Origin: Arthrobacter alpinus
Lineage (GTDB): Bacteria > Actinomycetota > Actinomycetes > Actinomycetales > Micrococcaceae
Length of the DNA stretch: 64,000 nucleotides
Assembly: GCF_900105965.1 (NCBI RefSeq)
Contig: NZ_FNTV01000001.1
Span: 1,984,001-2,048,000, forward strand
Direction: 5' to 3'
The notes beneath the pieces are model-generated. The model saw nothing but the letters and a program-made list of their open reading frames with translations, was not told where the DNA came from and made no database searches. Every line of letters starts with the position of its first letter. The stretch's first letter is position 1. Below, one piece after another: positions 47,632 to 57,018 of this stretch. A program made the translations under genes and the position numbers.

Positions 47632-50244
47632 TTAGGATTTCTTCGTCAGCCTGGCCCAGAGAGAGCGTTTTTCCGCCCCATCTTGACCGTTCACTTCACT
47701 ACTCATAAATGCTGCGTTGCCGTTGGATGCCGCGTCCTGCCGTGTCTGGGCGGCCCGAAGACTTCGCTCAAGCGAGATCTTCTTGGCTCGGGCTTTCGCG
47801 TCAGCCAGTAGCGACCTCGGGGAGAACTTTGCCCGTTGCCGCTTCCAGAATCCTACCGACCCAATCATGCCTTCGACGGAATGTTCCACGTTTTCCCAAT
47901 ACATGGCGACGTCAGCTTCACTTGGCTGGCCCGGACCAAAGATCGCGGCATCGGCCCGCTCGGCCAACAACGCCGTGGTTCCCTGACTTTCGGGGAAGGC
48001 GTTGAACAGTGACACGGCAGTTTCCCGGCGCGTCCCGTTTCCGTCGACGGGGGCGCCGAGGTCGGTGGCCGTGCTGATCACCTCGGACCAGCCACCACCC
48101 ACCCGATCAGTGGGCAGCCCATCGCTGAGGCGGCGCTTTCGGCGTCGAGCCTTGAGCAGCACAATCAGCAGCAGCGGCACCGCAATGATCAGGATCGGGA
48201 TAGCTGCCACACCCAGGATTCTCAGAATCGCTCCCAGAAGGGCGGCCTGCTGATTTTTCTTGCCGTCGGTGTCCAGCGCGTCGGGGGCGCTGTCCGGGGG
48301 CAGGTCGGCAGGTTCCTGCGGCGGGGGCGGCGGCTGAAGCACCTGGGGTTTGGGCTTGGAGGCGTTTTGCGGCTCCGGGGGGTTGGGCACGTGGTCCTTG
48401 TCAGGCGTCGGATTGAACGGCACCCACCCGAGCCCGGCAAAGTTCACCTCAACCCAGGCATGCACGTCGGAGCCCTTCATCTGCACGGTCTGAGCTCCAT
48501 TGTTGGGGTCCTTCTCGTCCAGGTAGAAGCCCATCACCACGCGGGCGGGGATGCCCAGATTACGGGCCATCAGCACCATGGCCGTGGCGTATTGCTCGTC
48601 GTCGCCCACCATTTCCTTGCCGCTGAGCAGCTTGGTGATACGTGCGGCACTGTGGCCGGACGTGGACTGAACCTGCCCCTCCAGACCGTTGCTGAACTTT
48701 CCTTCACGCTGCAGGGCACCCTCCAGGGCCTGCACCTTCTTGAGCGGGGTATCAGCCTCCCCCACAATGTCGTTGGCCTTGGTGCCAACAACCGGCGGGA
48801 CGTTTTCCAGCTTGGGCAGGCGTACCGAACCAAATTCGGAACCAGCCAATTTATTGCCGTCAACGCTGGGAAATTCAACGTTCAGGGAGTAGTTGTCGCC
48901 CTTTTGAACGCCGGAGAGGTTCAGTGCCGTGCCGGATTCCTTGTTCAGGTACAGGGTGGGTGTCTCGCCCTGGGCGCTCTGGTAGCTCAGGCTCTGGGCC
49001 ACGGAAGCACCCGGGATCCACACGCCCGCATAGCCATCAATGACAACGCCCACGTCGGTTCCCGTACCGTCGGGATTTTGATTCAGTGACTTGGGGTCAC
49101 CAATCGGGGCAAATGATGCGGAGCTGTTGGGGTCAACGTTGAACACCACGCCGTCGTAGTTGTCCATGGCTGCCACGCGGATGCGGCCGTTCTTTGGCAA
49201 CCCTTCGACGTCGAAGAGCACCGTGTCCTTTTCGTTCTTGACGTAGTCGCGGAACTTGGTCAGCGGTGATGGGAGCATGTGCAGATCCGGTGGCGGGATC
49301 ACGGTATCGCGCAAAACGTCACGCGTGGCACTGGTGGTCAGGGCCGGTGCTGCAGCCATGGTCACGGCTCCGGCCACGAGGACCACCCCGGCCGCCATGC
49401 CGATCCGGCGCAGCAGGGACGTCCTGGCAGCCGCGTGGTCCTGTACGGGTTGGTTGGCGGAGATTGCCCCGGCCGTTTCACGCCGCAATATTTCATGCCG
49501 ATAAGCAAACCAGGCAACCGCGCCAATGGTCAGGAGGGACCCGCGGAGAATGGGGAGGAATACCTCGGCAGTGCCGAAGAGAATGGCCGTGACGAACAAA
49601 ACCACCACGGGCACCATGGCCCAGAGAGCATTGCGTAGGCGCCAAGCCAAGGTACCTGCCACCACAGCAGTAACAAAGACGGAGAGGTAAGGAACCACCA
49701 TGACCTCAACACTTGTACCCACGGGTGCCGCGAGTGTCAGGAGCTGTTTCCACGAGAGCATGATGCCCAGGAGCAGGCCACGGAGCGAGGCCAGGCTGGG
49801 AATGAATCCCAAAATTGCTTCGTGGGATGCCGCCAAGGCGCTGCCAAAGAGCATGTAGACAACGAATGCCACGCCCACCATGGTGATCAAGCCAAGACGC
49901 CAATGCGCGCCGATGGCAGCTACGCCCAGTCCCAGGGCGATCGCACCGAAGCCGGCGATCAGGTAGCGCGGGTCATGGCCAAAGGTGGGGCCAAAACCCA
50001 GCACGGCGATGCCAAGCAGGATTGCCAGCACGGCGCCGTCGAGCAGGAAATGCCACCAGGCGCGGCCGCCCACAAAGAAGGATGCGCCGCGGGCAACGGG
50101 GCCTCGAGCTTGCCGAGCCTGAGCACTGCCAGCCTGAGCTTGGCCACCCTTGGCACGGCCCTGCCGTCGTGTCTGGTGCTGGGTTGCTTGTTGCTGGCCG
50201 CTATTTTCCTCAGGGGCAACGCCCGCGCGTCGACGGGCACTCAT
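47632..50244 (-). CDS. Transglutaminase-like membrane protein with substituted catalytic residues
   Basis: An 870-residue protein. A basic cytoplasmic N-terminus precedes about six to seven helices. An extracellular region with a transglutaminase-core domain (about 500-620), a Pro-rich stretch, a last membrane helix (about residues 668-690) and a cytoplasmic tail follow. The core is recognisable from GDDEQYATAMVLMARNLGIPARVVMGF, DVHAWVEV and GWVPFNPTP. Active relatives have Cys in GDCEQFA and Asp in FDPT; here these are Asp549 and Asn, while the His (H595) remains. It is therefore probably non-enzymatic, a binding or scaffolding fold. ATGA overlap with the DUF58 gene indicates coupling; MoxR-DUF58-transglutaminase is a recurrent trio. 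Confidence 0.88.
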   Translation of the reverse strand: MSARRRAGVAPEENSGQQQATQHQTRRQGRAKGGQAQAGSAQARQARGPVARGASFFVGGRAWWHFLLDGAVLAILLGIAVLGFGPTFGHDPRYLIAGFGAIALGLGVAAIGAHWRLGLITMVGVAFVVYMLFGSALAASHEAILGFIPSLASLRGLLLGIMLSWKQLLTLAAPVGTSVEVMVVPYLSVFVTAVVAGTLAWRLRNALWAMVPVVVLFVTAILFGTAEVFLPILRGSLLTIGAVAWFAYRHEILRRETAGAISANQPVQDHAAARTSLLRRIGMAAGVVLVAGAVTMAAAPALTTSATRDVLRDTVIPPPDLHMLPSPLTKFRDYVKNEKDTVLFDVEGLPKNGRIRVAAMDNYDGVVFNVDPNSSASFAPIGDPKSLNQNPDGTGTDVGVVIDGYAGVWIPGASVAQSLSYQSAQGETPTLYLNKESGTALNLSGVQKGDNYSLNVEFPSVDGNKLAGSEFGSVRLPKLENVPPVVGTKANDIVGEADTPLKKVQALEGALQREGKFSNGLEGQVQSTSGHSAARITKLLSGKEMVGDDEQYATAMVLMARNLGIPARVVMGFYLDEKDPNNGAQTVQMKGSDVHAWVEVNFAGLGWVPFNPTPDKDHVPNPPEPQNASKPKPQVLQPPPPPQEPADLPPDSAPDALDTDGKKNQQAALLGAILRILGVAAIPILIIAVPLLLIVLLKARRRKRRLSDGLPTDRVGGGWSEVISTATDLGAPVDGNGTRRETAVSLFNAFPESQGTTALLAERADAAIFGPGQPSEADVAMYWENVEHSVEGMIGSVGFWKRQRAKFSPRSLLADAKARAKKISLERSLRAAQTRQDAASNGNAAFMSSEVNGQDGAEKRSLWARLTKKS

Positions 50245-51572
50245 GAAACAGCCTTTCGAAGGACCAAAGCCAGGTCACTGAGATCGCCCAAGGTTAGGAC
50301 CGTGAGATCTGCAATGTTGGCGCGGGCGGATTGGGCGCCTGTGAAGCATCGGATGGCGAAGGCACGAACGCCCGGTGGCACCGAAGCTGCCGCGCTTCGC
50401 AGCTGGGCCGGCGTCACCTTCGATCCCACAACAAAGAACACCACGGAGGCGTTGGGAACGGTGTCGGACAGCGTTCGCGCCAGATCCACCGACGTTCCGC
50501 GCCGGGTATGCCCGGTCAGCCTGGTCATGTCATCGAGTAAGTTTCTGCCCGTTTCGCAGCGAACGGGTCCGCGTTGGGTGATGACGCTCAACTCGCGATT
50601 TTCCTTGATGGCCTGGCGCCCCAGTGATGCCGAGGCCGAGATTGCCAACTCGAAATCGTCGTCGTGCTCGTATTCGTCGGTGTTCACCGACAACGCAACG
50701 GCCATGTGAGAGCGGCGGGTTTCCTCAAACTGGCGAACCATGAGCTTGCCGGTGCGGGCAGTGGTTTTCCAGTGGATGTGGCGGCGATCATCACCGGGCA
50801 CGTAGTCACGCAGAGCGTGGAAGGCGATGTCGGAACTCGTAATGTCCTTGGTGGTCAGGCCTTCAAGGTCCTTCAGGAATCCCGCGGCGGGACCGTCGAT
50901 CGAGGTGGTTCGAGGGTGCACATAGAGATCGGTGGGCTCGGTCCACAACACCTGGCGCCGCAGCAGGGCCAAGGGGTCCGCGCGCACGGAGCGCACCGGC
51001 CCCACCGTGATGACGGCACGGCGGGTGGTGGGGATGGTGAACAAGTCCTCATGTACCTGCTCCGGCTTCATCCGCGGCAGGTGAAAGAGTGCTGTTGCTT
51101 GACCCACCGGCAGCTCAAGGGCTGCCGGAAGAACGGTATGCGGAGAGGTGTTGGTGACCGCGATGCTGCCAATTGCGTTATCGCCCACTGCCACACGAGT
51201 CCGGGCCAGATCCAGCTTGACCGCGTACATGGACTTGCCCACAATGAACCCGATCGCGATCAGCATGAGCATCACGGCCAAAAGTGCCGCAACCTTGGCT
51301 TCCTGCCACCCAAAGCTTGCGCCGAGAATCCACAGCAACACAGCAGCGCAGATCACCACAAACCCCAACGTGCTGATGGTTGCCAGGACGGGCACCGCAT
51401 AACGCTTCCACGCCTGCACGGCCTTGGCCCACCAAGGGCCGCCGTAGATGGTGGCCACCTTGCCGGCCTCACGCCACAGCGAGGTGGGGTGCAGGCGTGT
51501 GGGTGCTCCGTCGCGGTGGAAAGGCCGGGCCAGGATGGCGCCAACCTTGCCTGCTCTGGATTTCATGCTCAT
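50241..51572 (-). CDS. DUF58-domain membrane protein
   Basis: A 443-residue protein. Two membrane helices lie at about 60-110, followed by a DUF58 domain with the diagnostic ALRDYVPGDDRRHIHWKTTARTGKLMVRQFEE. DUF58 proteins resemble von Willebrand A-type proteins and accompany MoxR ATPases, probably as their remodelling targets or adaptors. It follows moxR by 60 bases and overlaps the transglutaminase-like gene by four. The molecular function is unknown. Confidence 0.92.
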   Translation of the reverse strand: MSMKSRAGKVGAILARPFHRDGAPTRLHPTSLWREAGKVATIYGGPWWAKAVQAWKRYAVPVLATISTLGFVVICAAVLLWILGASFGWQEAKVAALLAVMLMLIAIGFIVGKSMYAVKLDLARTRVAVGDNAIGSIAVTNTSPHTVLPAALELPVGQATALFHLPRMKPEQVHEDLFTIPTTRRAVITVGPVRSVRADPLALLRRQVLWTEPTDLYVHPRTTSIDGPAAGFLKDLEGLTTKDITSSDIAFHALRDYVPGDDRRHIHWKTTARTGKLMVRQFEETRRSHMAVALSVNTDEYEHDDDFELAISASASLGRQAIKENRELSVITQRGPVRCETGRNLLDDMTRLTGHTRRGTSVDLARTLSDTVPNASVVFFVVGSKVTPAQLRSAAASVPPGVRAFAIRCFTGAQSARANIADLTVLTLGDLSDLALVLRKAVS

Positions 51573-51632
51573 TTTTAACCTTTAGCGAAGAGTTCTGGTG
51601 CTGCGAGAGTTCAGTAGCTGCGTCTGCCGGCG

Positions 51633-52604
51633 CTAGACAGTGGCGCGCTGCTGAGGCGCCGTAACTTCTGCCAGGACACGAGCCAAAACAACCTCAGGAG
51701 TGGCTCCTGCGAACTCGGCCTCGGGGTCCATGACAAAACGGTGGGTCCAGACGTAGGGAGCCAGTTCCTTGATGTCATCCGGAAGAACGTAGTTGCGGCC
51801 CTTTGCGGCGGCCCACACCTTGGCAATACGGACCATGGCGATCGCGCCACGGACCGAGACGCCCAGACGGGTTTCAGGGGCGTTGCGGGTTTCTTCACAC
51901 AGCCGTGAAATGTACTCCAGCACGGCTGCATCAGCGTGCGTCGTGGAGGCCAGGTCAGCCATTTCCGAGACCGCTTGCGGCGTAATGATCGCCTGCATGT
52001 TGGATGTTCTATCACGCTGGCTGGAGCCGGAGAGCAGCTGAACAGTTGAGGCGTGATCCGGGTAGCCGATGGAAGTTTTCACGAGAAAACGGTCAAGCTG
52101 GGCTTCGGGGAGCCGGTAGGTTCCGGCCTGCTCAATCGGGTTCTGGGTGGCCAGCACCATGAAGGGGCGCCCACTCTCATAGGTTGTGCCGTCCATCGTG
52201 ACCCTGGACTCTTCCATGACTTCCAGCAGTGCCGACTGGGTCTTGGGCGAGGCACGGTTAATTTCATCGGCGAGCACAATGGTGGCGAAGATGGGTCCCT
52301 TGTGGAACTCAAATTCCTGCTTCTTCTGGTCATAGATCATGACGCCGGTGACGTCAGAGGGCAACAGGTCAGGCGTGAACTGGATGCGCGAATGGGTACC
52401 CTTGACGGTTGCCGAAAGCGCGCGTGCCAGCATGGTCTTGCCCGTGCCGGGAGCATCCTCGAACAAGACATGGCCCTCTGCGAGCATCGCGGCAAGGGTC
52501 AGGCTGACCACCTGGGATTTACCCAAGATGGCCTGCCCAACGTTGGCGACCAGCTTCTCAAACGTTCCTGCAAACCACGTGGCCTGTTCCGGCGTCATGG
52601 ACAT
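51633..52604 (-). CDS. MoxR-family AAA+ ATPase
   Basis: A 323-residue AAA+ ATPase, thought to be a chaperone that inserts metal or assembles partner complexes. Walker A is EDAPGTGKT (49-57), Walker B is IVLADEINRA (about 108-117), and sensor 1 is LATQNPIEQAGTYRLPEAQLDRF. The usual MoxR length and C-terminal lid are present. GAGGAAG stands before the start. First of the MoxR-DUF58-transglutaminase series; it lies 100 bases behind the giant surface-protein gene. Confidence 0.95.
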   Translation of the reverse strand: MSMTPEQATWFAGTFEKLVANVGQAILGKSQVVSLTLAAMLAEGHVLFEDAPGTGKTMLARALSATVKGTHSRIQFTPDLLPSDVTGVMIYDQKKQEFEFHKGPIFATIVLADEINRASPKTQSALLEVMEESRVTMDGTTYESGRPFMVLATQNPIEQAGTYRLPEAQLDRFLVKTSIGYPDHASTVQLLSGSSQRDRTSNMQAIITPQAVSEMADLASTTHADAAVLEYISRLCEETRNAPETRLGVSVRGAIAMVRIAKVWAAAKGRNYVLPDDIKELAPYVWTHRFVMDPEAEFAGATPEVVLARVLAEVTAPQQRATV

Positions 52605-52704
52605 ATGCTTCCTCTTTCAATCTCGATCATTGGTGCATTGATTGCAGCAAAACCTGCATTAGTTTATCCACTAGTTGGCGTAACCAGCTATTTGACTCTC
52701 ACAA

Positions 52705-55700
52705 CTAGCACTTGGGTATGCCGCTGGTCGATTCCCTATTCGTTGTGCGCACGGACAGGTACGGCCATGCACCGTATCCACCCGAGGTGATGTGGTACCA
52801 CTGGTTGCCGCTGTTCGCGCCGTCCCAGTACTTCCAGCAGTTGACCTCCACGGGAACATTGGCCTGCAGCCACTGCGAACCGCAGCTTGGCGGGCTGCCA
52901 TCCCTGAAGTGGTCGCTTCCGCTGGTCTTCTCAAGACAGCTCCGAACCGGCGTGGCCATCACAGTCCAGGACGTGGGTGCTGGCGGCGACTTGGGCCCGC
53001 TCTTGGGCGTCACGGTCCGCACAGGCCCGTAGTCGGCAGGGTTGTTGGAGTTGAAGGTTCGTGCCTCAATGGTGGCAGTGGTGTTGTAACCACCGGTATT
53101 AAAGGTGGCGCTTCCGTTGCTTCCCTTGGCCGACCAGGCGCCACCGTTGATGCGGATTTCCACGCGCTGGGTATCTGTTGCACCGTTGGGGAAACTCCAT
53201 GAGTAGGAGACCGATTGACTGTCTTGGCCGCCGTCCTGTCCGCTCAGTCCGGCCGTTCCGGGGTTGCCGTGCGGTATGACGGCATTCGACGGTGCAGAGG
53301 CATTACCGGCAGTTGCAAAAGCCGAGGACTTGGCATAGACGGTCACGGTTGTGCCGGCACCATTGTTGGCCGGAACCGTTCCCCCCGGTGTCACCGGAAC
53401 ATTTGAGCTGCCGGGGGTGATGTTGGCAAAGTAGCTGGTCTCACCGGAGGTGGATCCGCCCATTGCCGCACCACTTAGAGGTGCGAAGTCCACCTTGACC
53501 TGGCCGCCTGCAGCACCCGTGTTGGCGGGAGTGATGCTGACGCTGGAAACAGTCCCGGGCCGGCTCACCGAACGCCGCCCCGCCGACGGGTCGCTGGGGT
53601 CCGAAGAGGAGACTTCCGTAGCAGCAACAACGCGGAAGGTGTAGCTTCCCGTGCCGTTGGGCAGGCTGAGCGTTGCCGTTGGCTCCGTAGTGGTGGTTGA
53701 CTTCTGCGGTGCACCATCAAGGTATGTGGTCAAGGTGTAGCTCTTGAGTTCGCCACCATTGAGGTTGGGTTGGGTCCAGTCCACGCGGACCTGGTTTTGA
53801 TTTCCAACCGTATCCACGAGGGTGGTTGTTGGCGCGGCCGGTGTGAACGGCTTGCCAGCCGGCTTCACGGCCTTGAGCGCATACTCGCTCCAGTCCGAAG
53901 GCTTGGGTGCCTTATTAACGGCCTGAACCCTAAAGGTGTATTCGGTTCCGTTCGTCAGTCCGGGCCAGGTGAGCTTATTGCCCTTGATGCTCTTCTGTGG
54001 ATTCTGCCCTGCCGGAACCGGTGAGATCTGCACATTGAATGACTCCACGGCCGAGTACTCGCCCACAGGTGTCACCCAGCTGACATCCAATTGGGTGTCG
54101 CCGCGAACAATAACGGGCGGGGACGGCTTGTCAGGTTGCTGATCAGGAGTGGCCGAGGCAGACGCCTTCGAGAAGGCTGACTCCCCCACAGCATTCTTGG
54201 CGCTGACGGTAAAGGTGTAGGGGGTGGCGTTCCTGAGATTGGTGATCAAGCAAGTATTGGTGGCGCATTCCTGCGTGGTGCCATCACTGCGCTTGACCGT
54301 GTAGCCGGTCAGCGGTGAGCCATTGTCCACGGGAGTGGTCCATTTCAGCAGGACAGACTTGCTCTTGACCTCCTGAACCAGCGGGACGGCGGGAACGCCC
54401 GGCTTACCCTTCACGTTCAAGGTGATGCGCCCGTCAACATCGCGGGCATGATCGCCGGTTTTGTCGGAAACGGTGTAAACAACAACCACGTTTCCCGTGA
54501 AGTCTTCAGGCGCCTGAACGGTGACCTTGTCTCCTGCTACGGCAACCTGGGTTCCGGCGGCACCCGTGGTCATCTTGGCGTCGATGATCTTCAGGGCAGT
54601 GTCCGGGAAGGGGTTTACGTCATTGTCCAATACCGGCACGGTTTCCAGCCGGCCGGCATGGGCCTCGGGAACTAAATCGTCGTTGGCAACGGCTTTAGGC
54701 TTCGTTGACGAGGTGATGGCAATACTGACCTCGGCACGGACCGGCGGGTTATGGCCGTCATCGACGGTAATCCCGAGCGACTGCACCGAGCCTAGTGCGG
54801 CATCCTTGCCCGCCTCGACGCTCAGCCTCGCGCCGTCGAGCTTTGTCTTCAATCCTGCAGGGGTGTCACCGGAAAGCGCATACTTCAGCGCATCCTTTTC
54901 GGGGTCACTTGCCAGCAAGCCCAGGTCAACTGTTCCGGTTTCCAATTGGGCCACCGTCAAGGAGGTGCCCTGCAGCTTGGGCGGCAGGTTCTTGGCCGGG
55001 GCAGGAGCTACCTCGGTCATGATGGTCAGGGTGGATTTCAGCCCCGCCGGGTCATCTGGACCGGTGCCGTCGGTAACCTCAAAGGTGATGGAGCCAGGCC
55101 CATAGAAGTCTTCGTTGGCTGTATAGCTCAGCCCGGCGCCGTCAGCCGTGACGGCGTTGGCGGCGGGGGCGCCAATCATCTTGATCTTGTCGGCCTGCGT
55201 GATCCGCGGGGTGCGCCCGTCGCGGACCTTGACGTAATCGAGCAACTTGGCAACAACAGATTCACCGGCCTGGACCTTGATGACTTCGTTGTTGGACAGG
55301 ACCGGGTATTGGGCGTCCAGCCCGGGAACCCACACGATGGCCGACGATGACAACTTGTCCTGGTCGGTGACGGTGTACGGCACCATCTGCGGTTCCGGCG
55401 CCAAGGTGATGCGCAATGTTCCATCGGCGTTCACCGAGGCGTTCGGGTTGGGAACAGCCAGGCTCACCTGGAGCTGTTCGGCCACACCGTCGGGATCCTC
55501 GTCGTTTTTCAATACGGGCACATTGACGGTGTTCTTGCCCAGGGCCTCCTGCACGGTGACCTCGTCATCACGCGCAATGGGTGCGCGCAAGGCGGCATCG
55601 GGCGTCACCGTCATGCGAATATTGGCGGTTGCCGTGGCACCTGACGGGTCACTCGTGGTGTAACCCATGGTGACAATTCCGCTGGCGGCCGGGCTGGTCA

Positions 55701-57018
55701 GCAGGACACGGCCAAGGTCCGTCACGGACGGCTTCATTTCCTCGGGACCGGCAAATCCGTCCTTGGAGACAAACAATTTGTCGCCGTCGGGATCGGTGTC
55801 ATTGAGCAGAACATCCAAGGCCACCTGGCGGCCGGGGCGCATGGCGATGTAATCGTCGGACGCGCTTGGGGGCCGGTTGGTGGAGTCTTCCGGCGCAATG
55901 CCCACCTCCACCGTGCCGATGGCTTCGGCACCCAGCCGGTCCCGGACCTTGTAAGTAAATTTGTCCGTTCCGGAGGCGTTGCCGGCCGCCGTGTACACAA
56001 TGAACCCGTTGCCGGCCACTGCTGTACCCAGCGTGGGCGGAATATCCACGCCCACCAGGCGCACGGAATCACCGTCTGGGTCAATGCCATCAAGTGGGAT
56101 TTGAATCTTGGTTTGCCCGCCGGCAATGACCCTGCCTTCAACGTTTTTTGGCGCGGGTGGCAGGTTGCGCTCGGGATCGGCGGCGATGATGTTGATGGTC
56201 ACGGATGCGGAATCCGACTGGCCGGAATCGTTGGTGATCTTGTAAATGGCCGTCACCGAACCGGGGATGTCCTTGGCCAGGAAACGGAGCGAGTCTTGAT
56301 CAACCCACAGTTGACCGGATTCCTCGCCCGGAGCCTGGGAAATCTCGGGGCGTTTGAGGGTGTCACCGTTGGGATCGAAGTCGTTGGCGAGCACCGGGAT
56401 GCGAACCACATCGCCTACCCGGACATCCACCACGTCCGGCCGGGCCACGGGCGGTTGGAGAGTTGAGGCTGAGGGTATGCGGACGACGGCGATTGACCCC
56501 TTCGAGGTGCCCTGGCCGTTGGCAACGGTGTACTCGATGGCGACAGGGGCCCCGGGGTCGCGGATGTCCGTAATTTTCACTACATTGTGGTCCAGGACCG
56601 TCACGGAAACACCAGCATTCTCAGGGACGCTGACCCCACGAACCACTAGAACGCCGCCGGCCGGGTCGGTGTCGTTGCCCAGTACATCAACAAGGACCGT
56701 TCCGCCCAGGGGCAGCAACGCCATGTCCTTGACGGCAACCGGTGCCTGGTCCTGTTCCGCCGACACCACATCGACGCGAATCAAGCCCGTTGCACTCTGC
56801 GGACCATTGGTGACCTGGTAGGTCAGGTAGGTGGCGCCTACGGTATCCGAGGAGAAGGTGAACGTGCCGTTGTCGGCGATCGCCGAGATGCTGCCCCTCG
56901 CGGGCTTGTCCACACTTGCGAGGCGCAGCTCCCCGCCTAGGGGGTCCTGGTCGTTCTTTAGCGGAGCCACAATGGCGTCCTGGCCCACCACCACCCGCAG
57001 ATAATCGGCGTTGGCCAC
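52705..57018 (-). CDS. C-terminal portion of giant Ig-like/FN3 surface protein A (frameshifted from 56958-58814)
   Basis: A 1437-residue frame opening at a GTG (57018), with no signal of its own. It begins exactly where its neighbour's frame is lost. Compared with the paralogue at 59036-64000, PVANADYLRVVVGQDAIVAPL is the direct continuation of the KPAGGVP that ends the upstream frame, so these are two parts of one gene. It contains about eight cadherin/Ig-like repeats with the calcium-type NDxDPxGG/D signature. Four or so fibronectin-III domains follow (for example PLVQEVKSKSVLLKWTTPVD), then a Gly/Ser/Thr-rich region and a six-Cys tip whose VEVNCWKYWDG-WYHITSGGYGAWPYL pattern resembles an SH3b domain. 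Probably a long surface fibre. It may be re-initiated, restored by slippage, or broken. Confidence 0.8.
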   Translation of the reverse strand: MANADYLRVVVGQDAIVAPLKNDQDPLGGELRLASVDKPARGSISAIADNGTFTFSSDTVGATYLTYQVTNGPQSATGLIRVDVVSAEQDQAPVAVKDMALLPLGGTVLVDVLGNDTDPAGGVLVVRGVSVPENAGVSVTVLDHNVVKITDIRDPGAPVAIEYTVANGQGTSKGSIAVVRIPSASTLQPPVARPDVVDVRVGDVVRIPVLANDFDPNGDTLKRPEISQAPGEESGQLWVDQDSLRFLAKDIPGSVTAIYKITNDSGQSDSASVTINIIAADPERNLPPAPKNVEGRVIAGGQTKIQIPLDGIDPDGDSVRLVGVDIPPTLGTAVAGNGFIVYTAAGNASGTDKFTYKVRDRLGAEAIGTVEVGIAPEDSTNRPPSASDDYIAMRPGRQVALDVLLNDTDPDGDKLFVSKDGFAGPEEMKPSVTDLGRVLLTSPAASGIVTMGYTTSDPSGATATANIRMTVTPDAALRAPIARDDEVTVQEALGKNTVNVPVLKNDEDPDGVAEQLQVSLAVPNPNASVNADGTLRITLAPEPQMVPYTVTDQDKLSSSAIVWVPGLDAQYPVLSNNEVIKVQAGESVVAKLLDYVKVRDGRTPRITQADKIKMIGAPAANAVTADGAGLSYTANEDFYGPGSITFEVTDGTGPDDPAGLKSTLTIMTEVAPAPAKNLPPKLQGTSLTVAQLETGTVDLGLLASDPEKDALKYALSGDTPAGLKTKLDGARLSVEAGKDAALGSVQSLGITVDDGHNPPVRAEVSIAITSSTKPKAVANDDLVPEAHAGRLETVPVLDNDVNPFPDTALKIIDAKMTTGAAGTQVAVAGDKVTVQAPEDFTGNVVVVYTVSDKTGDHARDVDGRITLNVKGKPGVPAVPLVQEVKSKSVLLKWTTPVDNGSPLTGYTVKRSDGTTQECATNTCLITNLRNATPYTFTVSAKNAVGESAFSKASASATPDQQPDKPSPPVIVRGDTQLDVSWVTPVGEYSAVESFNVQISPVPAGQNPQKSIKGNKLTWPGLTNGTEYTFRVQAVNKAPKPSDWSEYALKAVKPAGKPFTPAAPTTTLVDTVGNQNQVRVDWTQPNLNGGELKSYTLTTYLDGAPQKSTTTTEPTATLSLPNGTGSYTFRVVAATEVSSSDPSDPSAGRRSVSRPGTVSSVSITPANTGAAGGQVKVDFAPLSGAAMGGSTSGETSYFANITPGSSNVPVTPGGTVPANNGAGTTVTVYAKSSAFATAGNASAPSNAVIPHGNPGTAGLSGQDGGQDSQSVSYSWSFPNGATDTQRVEIRINGGAWSAKGSNGSATFNTGGYNTTATIEARTFNSNNPADYGPVRTVTPKSGPKSPPAPTSWTVMATPVRSCLEKTSGSDHFRDGSPPSCGSQWLQANVPVEVNCWKYWDGANSGNQWYHITSGGYGAWPYLSVRTTNRESTSGIPKC

